DNA of 60,935 nucleotides from Hyphomonas sp. (GCF_016125515.1 NZ_WGLO01000017.1:1-60935); one strand, 5' to 3'; counted from the first letter of the stretch, positions 1 to 9,620 are shown. Made by a program: numbers and translations. The notes: generated by a model from the sequence alone, not told the origin.

Positions 1-139
1 CAAGAATAGCTCGGCGCAGAAGCCGAAATCGAAAAAGGAGAAGGCATCGTCTTGACCCGCAAATGAAACTCGAAAGATAGTCTAAAGGCGGGTCAGTTCT
101 CGATGGAAACCCCGGGTCAGTTCTCAGCAGAAATCAACA
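1..139. mobile_element. Terminal part of an IS21-like insertion sequence
   Basis: A 13-bp sequence, CGGGTCAGTTCTC, occurs at 89-101 and again at 113-125, exactly 24 bp apart. The segment then ends in ...AAATCAACA at 139. Closely spaced direct repeats of this kind next to a TG...CA terminus are typical of IS21-family ends. Bases 2-55 hold the last 17 codons and stop of a lysine-rich reading frame on the plus strand, possibly the 3' end of the element's istB-like gene, though too short to identify. The element continues beyond the left edge of the window. The family assignment is inference from the end structure only. Confidence 0.6.
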
Positions 140-305
140 GCCCAGCGGAAGTATCAGCCAAGGGTTCGTCCGGCGAGATCAGGATGCGAACCGCCGACCC
201 TTCGGGGTCGTCGAATTGACCCGTGCGAACCGCCCAGAAGAAGGCCACGAGGCCGGTAAGCCCCATGAGCAATGCGATCGGGATGAGCAAGACGAGTCCG
301 GTCAT
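117..305 (-). CDS. ccoS: cbb3 oxidase assembly protein CcoS, 3' end altered by IS
   Basis: This 62-residue protein has one N-terminal membrane helix (LVLLIPIALLMGLTGLVAFFWAV) followed by the GQFDDPEG motif typical of CcoS. CcoS is needed for cofactor (haem/copper) insertion into the cbb3 oxidase in the inner membrane. The start overlaps the ccoI stop by 4 bp (ATGA), so the two are translationally coupled as in other ccoGHIS operons. The last seven residues (LISAEN and the codon before) and the stop codon lie inside the IS21-like end. The native C-terminus has therefore been replaced, but the conserved part is intact and the protein is probably functional. Confidence 0.88.
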   Translation of the reverse strand: MTGLVLLIPIALLMGLTGLVAFFWAVRTGQFDDPEGSAVRILISPDEPLADTSAGLLISAEN

Positions 306-2518
306 GCGGCCACCTTTTCTTTGACGTTGAGGCGCAGGGCGTTGAGGCAGACGATGGTTGAGGAGGTGGACATGGCGATTGCGGCGACAAGTGGTGTAGC
401 GTGGCCCAGCACGGCAATCGGAACGGCCACAAGATTGTAGGCTGCCGCAAAGCCGAAATTCTGCAGCATGGCGGAGCGTGCGCGCCGTGCGGTGCGGATC
501 AACACGGGCAGCGATGCGAGGCCGTTCGAGTACACGGCGTCAGACGCGGACTGACTGATGTCCAGCGCGCCGCCTGGCGCTGCCGATGCATGTGACAGCG
601 CCAACGCGCCGGCATCATTCAGACCATCACCCACCATCAGCACGCGCCGGCCCGCCGATTCGAGGGCGCGTAGCCGCTCGACCTTGGCCTGCGGAGACGC
701 CGCTGCCGTCCAATGCTCGACGCCCAGCCGCCGCGCGGTCTCCTCGACTGCGCTGGTGTGGTCGCCCGAGACGATCTCGAAAGAAAGGCCCAGTCGCTGA
801 AGCTGCACGATAGTCGCGTCTGCGCCGGGTTGGATATCGTCTTCAAAACGCAACTCGACGGGCAATTCGTTGCCACGCACGAAGAACAAGGAGGCGCCGG
901 TGTGTCCCGAAGCGCGCGCTCCGGTCCATTCCGCGGAGCCGAGCCGGCACATGGTGCCGTCGATCTCCGCTTCGAGGCCGAGGCCTGGACGTTCTTGCAC
1001 GTCGCGGGCAACCGGGCCGGGGCCTGCAAGGGCGGTCAGCGCGCGGGAGAGGGGATGACGGCTCGCGCGTGCAAGACGGGCGGCGTCAGCAAGAATGGCC
1101 GGATCGACGTTGGTGGATGAAAGGCGCGGTGTGCCGAGCGTGAGCGTTCCGGTCTTGTCGAACACAATATGGTCGCACGCCGCTATGCGCTCGAGCGCAT
1201 CGCCAGAGCGCAGGAAAATACCGCTGCGGAACAGACGGCCGGCTGCGACGACCTGCACCACCGGGGCGGCCAGTGCGAGCGCGCAGGGGCAGGTGATGAT
1301 CAGGGTCGAGACCGCGATCAGGATGGCTTCGCGCACGCCGGTTCCGGTGAGCCACCAGCCTAGGAACGTGAGCAGGGCCGCAGAATGAACAAAGGGCACA
1401 TAGAACGTCACTGCCCGGTCGGCGATCCGGCGATAGGTCGACCGTTTCTGTTCGCCTGCATCAAGCATCCGGCCGATGTCGGACAGAAGGGAGTCGGCCG
1501 CCGCGGCGGTCGCGCGGCCGGTCAGCGTGTGGGTCAGGTTGATCGCGCCCGCGAGCATTTGTGAGCCCGGCGCCGCGCAGCGTGGCAGGCTTTCGCCGGA
1601 GACCAGGCTCTCATCGACTTCGGATGTTCCCTCTTCGATGACCATGTCCACAACAGCGCGCTCTCCCGGCGCCAGCAGGATACGGTCGCCGGGCCGCACA
1701 TCTTCGGCGCGCGCTGGTATCGGCGTGCCGTTGGCGCCCAATCGTGTGACCGTGCGGTTCGACAGGGCGGCGAGATCGCGCGCTGCGGAATAGGCACGAC
1801 GGCGCACGCGGGCATCCAGGAAACGTCCGATCAGCAGGAAGAACAGCAACATGCACGCCGCGTCGAAATAGGCGTGCTCGCCGCCCGAGATCGTTTCGGC
1901 GACGCTGACGCCGAACGCCAGGATCAGGGCGAGCGAGATCGGCACGTCCATGTTCGTACGGGCGTGTTTCAGCACGTTCCATGCGGAGCGGAAGAAGGGG
2001 CGGCCGGAGAAAAGGAGCGTCGGCAGGGCGATCAAGCCAGAGAGGGCATGGAGGCCTCGGCGAGTCGCCTCGCCCATCTCGCCATGACCGCCCCAAACCG
2101 AGACAGACAGAAGCATGATGTTGGCGGTGGCGAAACCGGCGACACCCATCGCCAGCAGCAGTGATTGTTCGTCCTTCCGGTTGGCGTCGTCGCCCTTGCC
2201 GGTGTCCAGCGGCGCGACACCGTAGCCGAGTGCGCTGACGGTTTCAGAGATACGCCGCGCGGCAAGATCGCCGCGCCAGCTGATGTCGAGCTGTCCAGAG
2301 GACAGGTTGAGGCGAACCGCGTCAACGCCCGGCAGCTTGGTCAGCGCCCCCTCGATCTTGGACATGCAGCCGCCGCATTTGGCGCCGCGCACAGACAGTG
2401 ACAGGCGGTTCTGACCGCCAACCCGGCGGACGAACGGCGCCGGGTCCGTTACGTCTGATCCGCTGGGTGGGGCGAGGCCGCTCGGGCATCCCTCTGCGCT
2501 GAACGCTGCGTCGGTCAT
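302..2518 (-). CDS. ccoI: Copper-translocating P-type ATPase CcoI/FixI
   Basis: This 738-residue P1B-type ATPase supplies copper for the binuclear centre of cbb3 oxidase. It has an N-terminal HMA metal-binding domain with CGGC (Cys48, Cys51), membrane helices from about residue 120, the phosphatase motif SGES near 308, the transmembrane metal site CPC at 410-412, the phosphorylation motif DKTGTLT (Asp454), and the hinge motif GDGLND near the end. It sits between ccoH (4-bp overlap) and ccoS (4-bp overlap), the usual ccoGHIS order. The length is normal for the family. The context separates it from general copper-export CopA. Confidence 0.95.
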   Translation of the reverse strand: MTDAAFSAEGCPSGLAPPSGSDVTDPAPFVRRVGGQNRLSLSVRGAKCGGCMSKIEGALTKLPGVDAVRLNLSSGQLDISWRGDLAARRISETVSALGYGVAPLDTGKGDDANRKDEQSLLLAMGVAGFATANIMLLSVSVWGGHGEMGEATRRGLHALSGLIALPTLLFSGRPFFRSAWNVLKHARTNMDVPISLALILAFGVSVAETISGGEHAYFDAACMLLFFLLIGRFLDARVRRRAYSAARDLAALSNRTVTRLGANGTPIPARAEDVRPGDRILLAPGERAVVDMVIEEGTSEVDESLVSGESLPRCAAPGSQMLAGAINLTHTLTGRATAAAADSLLSDIGRMLDAGEQKRSTYRRIADRAVTFYVPFVHSAALLTFLGWWLTGTGVREAILIAVSTLIITCPCALALAAPVVQVVAAGRLFRSGIFLRSGDALERIAACDHIVFDKTGTLTLGTPRLSSTNVDPAILADAARLARASRHPLSRALTALAGPGPVARDVQERPGLGLEAEIDGTMCRLGSAEWTGARASGHTGASLFFVRGNELPVELRFEDDIQPGADATIVQLQRLGLSFEIVSGDHTSAVEETARRLGVEHWTAAASPQAKVERLRALESAGRRVLMVGDGLNDAGALALSHASAAPGGALDISQSASDAVYSNGLASLPVLIRTARRARSAMLQNFGFAAAYNLVAVPIAVLGHATPLVAAIAMSTSSTIVCLNALRLNVKEKVAA

Positions 2519-3036
2519 TGAATTTCGAGCTGCTTGCGGGCTTCGAACTCGAAGCCGTCCTTCTCGGGATCAATATCAGCCTCGACCCGCGCGGTCCATG
2601 TTCCGGCCTCCAGACCGGACAGGGCGCCAACATACTCACTGCCGCCTATTGCGGTCAGCTCGACCACCTGATCGAGGTTGCGGTCTGCCGGGTGGCGAAG
2701 CGTCACCGACACCGTTTCGGCGGCGAGCGGCGCATCCGCGCGGTTCAGCAGGCGGACCCGGAGCTCGGACGCCGCGCCGGCGGGCTCGACGCCGACCTCC
2801 GCGTGCCAGCCTTGTTCGGACTGGTAAGCCCGGCGGGCGAGTTCCTGATTGTAGTCAACACCGGCGAGATAGGACTTGTCCACGTCCTCGCCGGGGAAGG
2901 TGGTAATGGCGGTCCAAAGGAAGATGCCATTCACAACGAACATGAAGCCGAAGAAACCCCCAAACCACATCAGGGCGTGCCAGCCTTTCAGGGTGCCTTT
3001 GGGCGGCTTCGGGACGGCAGGGGATAAGGCGGTCAT
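2515..3036 (-). CDS. ccoH: FixH/CcoH family cbb3 oxidase assembly protein
   Basis: This 173-residue protein has one membrane helix near residues 22-45 (ALMWFGGFFGFMFVVNGIFLWTAI) and a periplasmic domain containing the conserved pattern SYLAGVDYNQELARRAYQSEQGW. FixH/CcoH proteins assist assembly and stability of the cbb3 oxidase. It lies 2 bp downstream of ccoG and overlaps ccoI by 4 bp, so the whole accessory block is one transcription unit. The ATG at 3036 has no competing in-frame start nearby. Confidence 0.92.
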   Translation of the reverse strand: MTALSPAVPKPPKGTLKGWHALMWFGGFFGFMFVVNGIFLWTAITTFPGEDVDKSYLAGVDYNQELARRAYQSEQGWHAEVGVEPAGAASELRVRLLNRADAPLAAETVSVTLRHPADRNLDQVVELTAIGGSEYVGALSGLEAGTWTARVEADIDPEKDGFEFEARKQLEIQ

Positions 3037-3038
3037 GG

Positions 3039-4505
3039 TCAGCGGTCTCCCATGGAGAAGGGGGCATCGGCCCGGGCGATTTCACCCGTCTGGGTGTCTT
3101 TGATCTCGACCGTGAGCGTGCCACGTCGCTCACTTTCGTTCTCCGGAACTGTGACGAGCAAGCGGTAGCGCCCAACGCCATAGGCTTGGGTCTCGATGTC
3201 GAGCGTACCGTTGGCCGGAGCCTCGCCGATGCCAACAATTTCAAATTCGGCATCATCCAGGCCAGACACAGACACGGTAACAGAAGACGGATCCGAATTC
3301 TTGTTGACGATCTTGAGCGTATAGCCGTTGCGGATGCGGCCATCCGACAACTGGATATAGGGCGGCGAGCGGTCCTTGAGCACGTTGAACTCATAGGTCG
3401 ACTTGGACGCATAGGCCCAAAGCAGGAGCGATCCGATGAGCGCGATCAGGACGGCGTAGAGCACGGTCCGGGTGCGGAACAGGTGATAACGCGGCTTCTC
3501 GCCAGCGACGCGCAGGCTGACGGCCTTGTCGGTATCGTAGGCAATCAGACCGGTCGGTCGGCCGACCTTGCGCATCATGTCGTCGCACGCGTCGATGCAG
3601 AGCGCGCAGTGAATGCACTCCAGTTGCGCCCCATCGCGGATGTCGATTCCCATCGGGCAGACCTGGACGCACTGATTGCAGTCGATGCAGTCGCCGCGGC
3701 CTTCCCACGGTTCACCCTTGCGGTGAGGCCCGCGCGGTTCGCCGCGGTCGTAGCGGTAAGTGACGTTCAGCGCGTGTTCGTCGGTCAACGCGCCCTGGAT
3801 GCGGGGCCAGGGGCAGAGATAGGTGCAGACCTGCTCGCGCATGGTTCCCGCCAGAGCATAGGTCGTGAAGGTCAACACGCCGGCGAAGAAATAAGCCGTG
3901 AGCGGGGACTCGCCCTTGAAGAAGGTGCGGGCGATGGTGGGCGCATCATGCCAGTAGAGGATGAAAGCGCCGCCCGTCAGGAAGGCGATGAGCAGCCAGA
4001 CTGCATGCTTGCCAATCTTCCGCGAGGCCTTGTTGAAGGTCCATGAGCTCTTGTCGAGACGCATGCGCGCGGCGCGGTCGCCTTCGAAGGCGCGCTCGAC
4101 CCAAATGTACAGGTCCGTCCATACCGTTTGCGGGCAAGTATAGCCGCACCAGACGCGCCCGAAGAGGGACGTGACCAGGAACAGGCCCAGCGCTCCCAGG
4201 ATCAGCAACCCGCCCAGGAAGTAGATCTCCTGCGGCCAGATCTCAAGGAAGAAGAAGTAGAATTTTTCGCCCTCGAAATCGGCCAGCACGGCCTGATCCG
4301 GGATCCCGTCGCCGCGCGGCCAGCGCAGCCAGGGGATTGCGTAATAGACCGTCAGGGTCGCGGCCATCACCAGCCATTTGACCATCCGGAACTTGCCATG
4401 GGCCAGTTTCGGATAAATCTGGTGACGCTTCTCATACAGGGAAGGGTGACGCTCCGGACCCGGAGCGCCACCTTCTTTCGATGAGATCAAGGTGACTTTC
4501 GTCAC
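3039..4505 (-). CDS. ccoG: Cytochrome c oxidase accessory protein CcoG (FixG/RdxA)
   Basis: This 488-residue membrane iron-sulfur protein has several membrane helices in the N-terminal half, a CGYTCPQTVWTD segment, and two ferredoxin-like 4Fe-4S motifs (CIDCNQCVQVCP and CIHCALCIDACD) in the middle. A C-terminal periplasmic Ig-like domain follows. CcoG is reported to act as a cupric reductase that delivers Cu(I) during cbb3 assembly. The start ATG shares one base with the ccoP stop region, so the structural and accessory genes run as one operon. Confidence 0.95.
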   Translation of the reverse strand: MTKVTLISSKEGGAPGPERHPSLYEKRHQIYPKLAHGKFRMVKWLVMAATLTVYYAIPWLRWPRGDGIPDQAVLADFEGEKFYFFFLEIWPQEIYFLGGLLILGALGLFLVTSLFGRVWCGYTCPQTVWTDLYIWVERAFEGDRAARMRLDKSSWTFNKASRKIGKHAVWLLIAFLTGGAFILYWHDAPTIARTFFKGESPLTAYFFAGVLTFTTYALAGTMREQVCTYLCPWPRIQGALTDEHALNVTYRYDRGEPRGPHRKGEPWEGRGDCIDCNQCVQVCPMGIDIRDGAQLECIHCALCIDACDDMMRKVGRPTGLIAYDTDKAVSLRVAGEKPRYHLFRTRTVLYAVLIALIGSLLLWAYASKSTYEFNVLKDRSPPYIQLSDGRIRNGYTLKIVNKNSDPSSVTVSVSGLDDAEFEIVGIGEAPANGTLDIETQAYGVGRYRLLVTVPENESERRGTLTVEIKDTQTGEIARADAPFSMGDR

Positions 4506-5392
4506 TATTCGCCTCCACCAAGGGAGTGCACGTAGACGGCCAGCGACTTGATCGTTGCGTCATCCAGGCGGCCCTGCCAGGCCGGCATGTGTGCGTTCCT
4601 TGCGTTGAAGATGGTTTGCTGGATGTCGCGGGGTTCACCGCCGAACAGCCAGTCGCGGTCGGTCAGGTTGGGTGCGCCCAGGGCGCGGTTGCCCTTGGCG
4701 TCTGCGCCGTGACAGACGACGCATTGCTGCGCGAAGATCGGGGCGGCGCGGCTCACCGCTGCGGCGTCCGCCTCGCGGCCCGAGACGTTGAGAACATACT
4801 GCACCAGATCATCAATCTGGTTGCCGGTCAAAAGGCCATCCCGGCCGAAAGCCGGCATGGCGTTCATCCGGGTCAGCGGATCTTCGGTGTGACGGATGCC
4901 ATGACGGAGCGTGGTCTCGATCCCGCCCAGTGTACCGTCCCAGAGCCAGACGTCGTCGGCCAGGACAGGATAGCCCTTGGCGCCGCGACCGCCCGCACCA
5001 TGGCAGGTGGCGCAGTTGTCGCCGAAGGCGCTTTCGCCCATGGCCAGAGCGAATTGCTGCAGTTCCAGGTCGTTCTCAATCTGGGTGAGCGAAGCGCCGA
5101 GCAGTTTGGTCGAGGCGGCCTTGCGGTCGGCGTGCAGCTTGTCGATGTCCTGAGCGACGAGCGCGCGGTCGGAATGGTGGCGCAGGCCCGGCGTGTTGGT
5201 GCCACCCATGCCAGGAAGGGCGGGAATGGCGGGCATGAAGATCATGTAGATCACGGCCCAGACGATCGTGCTGTACAGCACGAACAGCCACCAGCGCGGA
5301 AGGGGCGTATTGAGTTCCTTGATTCCATCCCAGCTGTGGCCGGTGGTTTCAACGCCAGATACTTCATCGATGTCCGGTTTATGGTCAGTCAT
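4505..5392 (-). CDS. ccoP: cbb3 oxidase dihaem subunit CcoP
   Basis: This 295-residue dihaem cytochrome c subunit has an N-terminal membrane segment around residues 33-58, then two c-type haem sites, CATCH at 127-131 and CVVCH at 224-228. Methionine-containing segments after each could supply the distal ligands. It passes electrons from soluble cytochrome c to CcoO and CcoN. It overlaps ccoQ by 8 bp and adjoins ccoG. The length is normal for CcoP. Confidence 0.96.
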   Translation of the reverse strand: MTDHKPDIDEVSGVETTGHSWDGIKELNTPLPRWWLFVLYSTIVWAVIYMIFMPAIPALPGMGGTNTPGLRHHSDRALVAQDIDKLHADRKAASTKLLGASLTQIENDLELQQFALAMGESAFGDNCATCHGAGGRGAKGYPVLADDVWLWDGTLGGIETTLRHGIRHTEDPLTRMNAMPAFGRDGLLTGNQIDDLVQYVLNVSGREADAAAVSRAAPIFAQQCVVCHGADAKGNRALGAPNLTDRDWLFGGEPRDIQQTIFNARNAHMPAWQGRLDDATIKSLAVYVHSLGGGE

Positions 5393-5546
5393 CGGACGGT
5401 GCCTTCTCAGTGAGGGGTTGGTGGGCGGCTTCCCGGAATGTCTCCCGGTTGCCGGGCCAGAGGGCGTAAGCCACTGCGACCGAGAACATCAGGACGAAGA
5501 GGCCAAGACCCCAGGTCTGTGCGAAGCTTGCGAGTGTTTCGTACAT
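5385..5546 (-). CDS. ccoQ: cbb3 oxidase small subunit CcoQ (FixQ)
   Basis: A 53-residue reading frame was found by translating the gap between ccoP and ccoO. It starts MYETLASFAQTWGLGLFVLM, has one membrane helix and the sequence YALWPGNRETFREAA that is typical of CcoQ. The protein stabilises the association of CcoP with the CcoNO core. Its stop overlaps the ccoP start by 8 bp and its ATG is 11 bp after the ccoO stop, giving the canonical NOQP order. Confidence 0.93.
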   Translation of the reverse strand: MYETLASFAQTWGLGLFVLMFSVAVAYALWPGNRETFREAAHQPLTEKAPSDD

Positions 5547-5557
5547 GGTGGGTTCCC

Positions 5558-6325
5558 TCAGCGCCTGTTGTTCAGGTCATCGGCTTCGTAGGTCGAGAAA
5601 TCGACCAGCGTGCCCGTCATCTGAAGATACGCGATCAACGCATCCATCTCGGTAGGTTCGCCCGGGTTGCGGTCAAAGTCGGAGACTTTCACCGAACCTT
5701 GGCGGCCCGACGCGGCCTCATACCGCGCGACGAGCGCGTCTTCAGCGTCATAGTCGGCGCCGGGCGAGGCTTGGGCGACCAGGTCGGCCTTGGCGTTCGC
5801 GATCATGTCGTCCGTGTAAGGCACCCCCGCCATCCGAAGGGTCTTCAGATGGTCCTCGATGTCATCAAAGCGCAGCTTCTTCTTCTTGAGGAAGGCGTAG
5901 GGCGGCATGACCGAGTCCGGCACCACCGATTTCGGCTCTGTGAGGTGATCGACGTGCCATTCATCCGAGTACTTGCCTCCGACGCGGGCGAGGTCTGGCC
6001 CCGTCCGTTTGGAGCCCCATTGGAAGGGGTGGTCGTACATGCTCTCGGCGGCCAGAGAGTAATGGCCGTAGCGTTCCACTTCGTCCCGGAGCGGGCGCAC
6101 CATCTGCGAGTGGCAGACATAGCAGCCCTCACGCATGTAGATGTTTCGGCCCTTCAGTTCGAGCGGCGTGTAGGGGCGCATCCCCTGGACTTTCTCGATC
6201 GTGTTGTCGAGATAGAAGAGGGGCGCAATTTCGACCAGGCCGCCGATCGCCACGACGACGAGGATACCGATGGTGAGGAGCAGCGAGTGACGCTCAAGCG
6301 TTTCGTGCCGTTTCATGAAAGCCAT
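5558..6325 (-). CDS. ccoO: cbb3 oxidase monohaem subunit CcoO
   Basis: This 255-residue membrane-anchored cytochrome c has an N-terminal helix at about 14-36, the haem c site CYVCH at 68-72 within [18 protein letters not shown], and conserved [21 protein letters not shown] and [11 protein letters not shown] segments. It transfers electrons from CcoP to the CcoN catalytic subunit. It lies 11 bp downstream of ccoN. Both start codons (MAFM) are possible; the first is kept. Confidence 0.96.
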   Translation of the reverse strand: MAFMKRHETLERHSLLLTIGILVVVAIGGLVEIAPLFYLDNTIEKVQGMRPYTPLELKGRNIYMREGCYVCHSQMVRPLRDEVERYGHYSLAAESMYDHPFQWGSKRTGPDLARVGGKYSDEWHVDHLTEPKSVVPDSVMPPYAFLKKKKLRFDDIEDHLKTLRMAGVPYTDDMIANAKADLVAQASPGADYDAEDALVARYEAASGRQGSVKVSDFDRNPGEPTEMDALIAYLQMTGTLVDFSTYEADDLNNRR

Positions 6326-6336
6326 GTCAGTGCTCC

Positions 6337-8013
6337 TTATTCAGCAGGCTGAAGGGCAGGGTTAGGGGTGGAGGTCTCATCGGTCGCGGTGCTGCGCGCT
6401 TCACCATGACCCATCGCCGTGCGGATGAGGTTGTAAGCCATCAGCAGAGCGCCGGTCAGGTAGAGCAGGCCACCTCCGGCCCGGACCATGTACATGATGT
6501 GCTTGGCCTTGACGGTTTCGATGAAAGAGTACTCGAGGAAGCCGAACTCGTTGTAGGCGCGCCACATGAAGCCTTCCATGATGCCGGCCACGTACATCGC
6601 AACGATGTAGAAGAGGATGCCGAGCGTCGCGAGCCAGAAGTGCCATTCAACAAGCGACTTCGAGTAGAGCGCGGGGCGTTTCCAGAGCCACGGCACGAGG
6701 CAGTACAGCGCGCCGAAGCTGATGAAGCCGACCCAGCCCATCGAGCCGGAGTGGACGTGGGCGATGCCCCATTCGGTGTAGTGCGATAGCGAGTTGACCG
6801 CACGAACACTCATCAGGGGGCCTTCGAAGGTCGACATGCCGTAGAAGGCAAGTGCGACGATCATCATGCGGACGACCGGGTCGGTGCGCAGCTTGTCCCA
6901 AGCGCCCGAAAGGGTCATGACGCCGTTGATCATGCCGCCCCAGCTGGGCATCCACAGCATCACCGAGAATACCATGCCGAGCGTTTGAGCCCATTGCGGC
7001 AGGGCGGTGTAGTGCAGGTGGTGCGGGCCGGCCCAGATGTAGATGAAGATCAGCGACCAGAAGTGCACGATGGACAGCCGGTAGGAATAGACCGGGCGGT
7101 TCACGCGTTTCGGGATGAAGTAGTACATGATGGCCAGGAAGCCGGTGGTCAGGAAGAAGCCCACGGCGTTGTGGCCGTACCACCACTGCGTCAGTGCATC
7201 CTGCACGCCGGCGAACAGCTGATAGCTCTTGGAGCCGGTCAGCGAAACCGGAATGGCCAGGTTGTTGACGATGTGCAGCATCGCAATGGTGACGATGAAG
7301 GAGAGGTAGAACCAGTTGGCCACATAGATGTGGGGTTCCTTGCGTTTCCACAGCGTGCCGAGGAACACGAGGAGGTAGACGACCCAGACGATGGTCAGCC
7401 AGAGGTCAGCGTACCATTCCGGTTCGGCATATTCCTTCGATTGGGTCACGCCCAGAAGGTAGCCTGTGCCTGCGATGACGATGAACAGGTTGTAACCCCA
7501 GAAGACGAACCAGGGCCACAGACCGCCGGCAAGACGTGTGCGGCACGTGCGCTGGACGACATAGAAGCTGGTCGCAATGAGAACGTTGCCGCCGAACGCG
7601 AAGATCACGGCCGAGGTGTGCAGCGGACGCAGACGCCCGAAATTGGTCCATCCGAAGTCCGGGAAATAGAGCAGGTTCGGGAAGGTCAGCTGAAGCGCGA
7701 TAATCAGCCCGACGAGGAACCCGGCGATGCCCCAGAACATGGCGGCGGCAACGCCGAACTTGACGATCGTATCTTCGTAGAAAGCTGGATCAAAAGGATC
7801 GCGCTTCTGGAGCGAGCCCGCCCAGAAGCCCGTGATCAGAAGGCCGGACACAGTCAGGAAAAAGAATATCCAGGCGTGTGCGGCCATCATGGGATCGGTA
7901 GCGTTCGCTGCGATCAGCAGCACGGCCAGAGAGACCGCGCCGACGAGTAGACTTACAGTGCCGACGCTGAAGCCCCAGCCCGTTCGTTGGTTTGCAGTAG
8001 TATGTGCGCTCAT
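6337..8013 (-). CDS. ccoN: cbb3 oxidase catalytic subunit I CcoN
   Basis: This 558-residue haem-copper oxidase catalytic subunit has about twelve membrane helices. The binuclear-centre segments are visible: [23 protein letters not shown] (Cu-B histidine with the cross-linked tyrosine region), [17 protein letters not shown], and [19 protein letters not shown] for the haem ligands. It reduces oxygen to water with high affinity in the inner membrane. It is the first gene of the minus-strand operon; its promoter faces the fixLJ side, and FixLJ control is likely by position. Confidence 0.97.
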   Translation of the reverse strand: MSAHTTANQRTGWGFSVGTVSLLVGAVSLAVLLIAANATDPMMAAHAWIFFFLTVSGLLITGFWAGSLQKRDPFDPAFYEDTIVKFGVAAAMFWGIAGFLVGLIIALQLTFPNLLYFPDFGWTNFGRLRPLHTSAVIFAFGGNVLIATSFYVVQRTCRTRLAGGLWPWFVFWGYNLFIVIAGTGYLLGVTQSKEYAEPEWYADLWLTIVWVVYLLVFLGTLWKRKEPHIYVANWFYLSFIVTIAMLHIVNNLAIPVSLTGSKSYQLFAGVQDALTQWWYGHNAVGFFLTTGFLAIMYYFIPKRVNRPVYSYRLSIVHFWSLIFIYIWAGPHHLHYTALPQWAQTLGMVFSVMLWMPSWGGMINGVMTLSGAWDKLRTDPVVRMMIVALAFYGMSTFEGPLMSVRAVNSLSHYTEWGIAHVHSGSMGWVGFISFGALYCLVPWLWKRPALYSKSLVEWHFWLATLGILFYIVAMYVAGIMEGFMWRAYNEFGFLEYSFIETVKAKHIMYMVRAGGGLLYLTGALLMAYNLIRTAMGHGEARSTATDETSTPNPALQPAE

Positions 8014-8081
8014 GGATCAGCCCTTCGCGAGTCGTGTTGGCGACATTGATCGCTAACTGCCGTAGGGGGGGCGAGCCCTGT

Positions 8082-8099
8082 ATAGGGGGATGTACCTAT
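8082..8099. promoter_or_regulatory. TAGG-N8-CCTA dyad upstream of ccoN
   Basis: The divergent region between ccoN and the small plus-strand gene carries ATAGG-N8-CCTAT. A similar dyad with a 7-base spacer (CTAGG-N7-CCTAG) lies at 10243-10259. No standard FNR/FixK box (TTGAT-N4-ATCAA) is present. I infer a possible activator site, perhaps for FixJ, about 70-85 bp upstream of ccoN; similarity between only two places is weak evidence. Confidence 0.3.
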
Positions 8100-8155
8100 G
8101 GGCTGGCCTGTCGCACCCGCACTATTCCTGCGGCGAACTTCCAAGGAGCGCAGTC

Positions 8156-8431
8156 ATGTGGAAATGGATGATATCGGGCTTGGCCTTGCTTGTTGCCGGG
8201 AGTGTGCGGTTTGCATTCCATCTGAACCGGACGCCGACACTTGAGGACTATCTGGCATTTCGCTGCGGCGGGCAGACTGCTGGATCAAGCGGCGCGTTCC
8301 ATATCGATGCGCTGGCCTCAGCAGGTCACTGTTGGGGCTGCTATGCCATGGCAATCGGTGCGGCGATGATTGTGGTTGCGGCGGCGCAGATGGCCGGCCG
8401 TCACGTATCTGACGCGGCCTTGCGCCGCTGA
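8156..8431 (+). CDS. Small membrane protein with CxxC-type cysteines, unknown
   Basis: I do not recognise this 91-residue protein. The start at 8156 is chosen because AAGGAG lies about 8 bases before it; a start at 8090 would lack one. It has two predicted membrane helices (MISGLALLVAGSVRFAF and AMAIGAAMIVVAAAQMA) and between them three cysteines, the last two in GHCWGCY. It stands alone between ccoN and fixL, 43 bp before the kinase start and on the same strand. A role in oxidase biogenesis or redox/copper handling is possible from position and cysteines, but is not shown. Confidence 0.65.
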   Translation: MWKWMISGLALLVAGSVRFAFHLNRTPTLEDYLAFRCGGQTAGSSGAFHIDALASAGHCWGCYAMAIGAAMIVVAAAQMAGRHVSDAALRR

Positions 8432-8474
8432 GATTGTCCGGGCAGTGAAGAACGCGCCGGAGGTGCCGCTCGAA

Positions 8475-9620
8475 ATGGACAAGACATCGCTTGAAAAGCT
8501 GGATGCATCCGCACTCCAGCTTCATTTTGAGTCGATTCTTGATTCTGTGCCCGATGCGATGGTCGTGACCGACGAGGAAGGGACGATCCTGGCTTTCAGC
8601 CGGGCGGCCGAAAAACTCTTCGGCTACCTCGCCGCTGATATGACGGGCCAGCCGGTTGCGCGCCTGATGACAGGCCGAGACCGGACAAATCACGATACGT
8701 ACATCAAGACCTACCTTCAGACGGGCGAACGCCAGATCATCGGCAAAGGCCGCGTGGTCATTGCGGCGCGGGCGGATGGGGCGAATTTTCCCATCGACCT
8801 GAAAATCGGCGAAGCGCGGATTGGAGATCGCCACCTCTTCACCGCCTTTATCCGGGATCTCACTGAACAGCAGAGCGCTGAATTGCGGATGCAGGAAATG
8901 CAGTCGGAGCTGGTGCATTTCTCGCGGCTCAGCGCCGTCGGCACCATGGCATCGGCCCTGGCGCACGAACTTAACCAGCCGCTGACGGCGGTCGCGAACT
9001 ATCTCGAAGCGAGCCGGGACCTGATCGATTCGCCTGATCCCGACATGAAGGAAATCCTGCGCGAAGCTTTGTCCGAAGCGGCCGTGCAGGCCGTGCGTGC
9101 CGGCGAAATCGTTCGAAAGCTGCGCTCCTACGTTTCTCGCGGAGAGGTCGATGCGCATCCGGTGTCGCTCGCGCCGATTCTTGCGGACGCAATTGCGCTG
9201 TCCAAGATCTCCCGCGACCGTGCCGACATGCCGGTCAAAGTCGAGATCGCGAAGGGAATTGACCGGGTGCTGGCGGATCCGATCCAGATCCAGCAGGTCG
9301 TCATCAACCTCATCCGCAATGCCATGGACGCCCTCGCCGACCAGCCGGACGGCGCCATCCAGCTGCGGGCCTTCCTGGCGGACGAGCCGGGCTTTGTCGC
9401 GATCGAGGTCTGCGACAATGGGCCCGGCCTGCCACCGGAAATGAAGCAGACCGTGTTCAAGCCGTTCGCGACGACCAAATCACAGGGCATGGGCCTTGGG
9501 TTGTCGATCTGTCAGACCATCGTTGAAGCCCATGGCGGAACCATCCGCGTGGTTTCGCCGCCCCGGGGCGGGTCGTGTTTTCGGTTCACGCTTCGGCAGG
9601 AATTGGATAATACGGATTGA
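8475..9620 (+). CDS. fixL: Oxygen-sensor histidine kinase FixL (haem PAS)
   Basis: This is a 381-residue soluble kinase with a single PAS domain (about 20-130) and a histidine kinase core. In the PAS domain, HDTYIKTY carries His73 and GKGRVV carries Arg93, matching the proximal haem histidine and the oxygen-contacting arginine of Bradyrhizobium FixL. The kinase has the H-box ALAHELNQPL (His164), N-box VINLIRNAMDAL, DNGPGLP and GMGLGLS. No membrane helices are seen. The start is the ATG at 8475 after GGAGG; longer forms would run into the preceding gene. It overlaps fixJ by one base (TGATG). Confidence 0.9.
   Translation: MDKTSLEKLDASALQLHFESILDSVPDAMVVTDEEGTILAFSRAAEKLFGYLAADMTGQPVARLMTGRDRTNHDTYIKTYLQTGERQIIGKGRVVIAARADGANFPIDLKIGEARIGDRHLFTAFIRDLTEQQSAELRMQEMQSELVHFSRLSAVGTMASALAHELNQPLTAVANYLEASRDLIDSPDPDMKEILREALSEAAVQAVRAGEIVRKLRSYVSRGEVDAHPVSLAPILADAIALSKISRDRADMPVKVEIAKGIDRVLADPIQIQQVVINLIRNAMDALADQPDGAIQLRAFLADEPGFVAIEVCDNGPGLPPEMKQTVFKPFATTKSQGMGLGLSICQTIVEAHGGTIRVVSPPRGGSCFRFTLRQELDNTD

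Noticed and set aside
8041..8062. Possible FNR/FixK box (TTGAT half-site) before ccoN
   Set aside because: Only one half-site (TTGATCGCTAACTG); the second half does not fit ATCAA.
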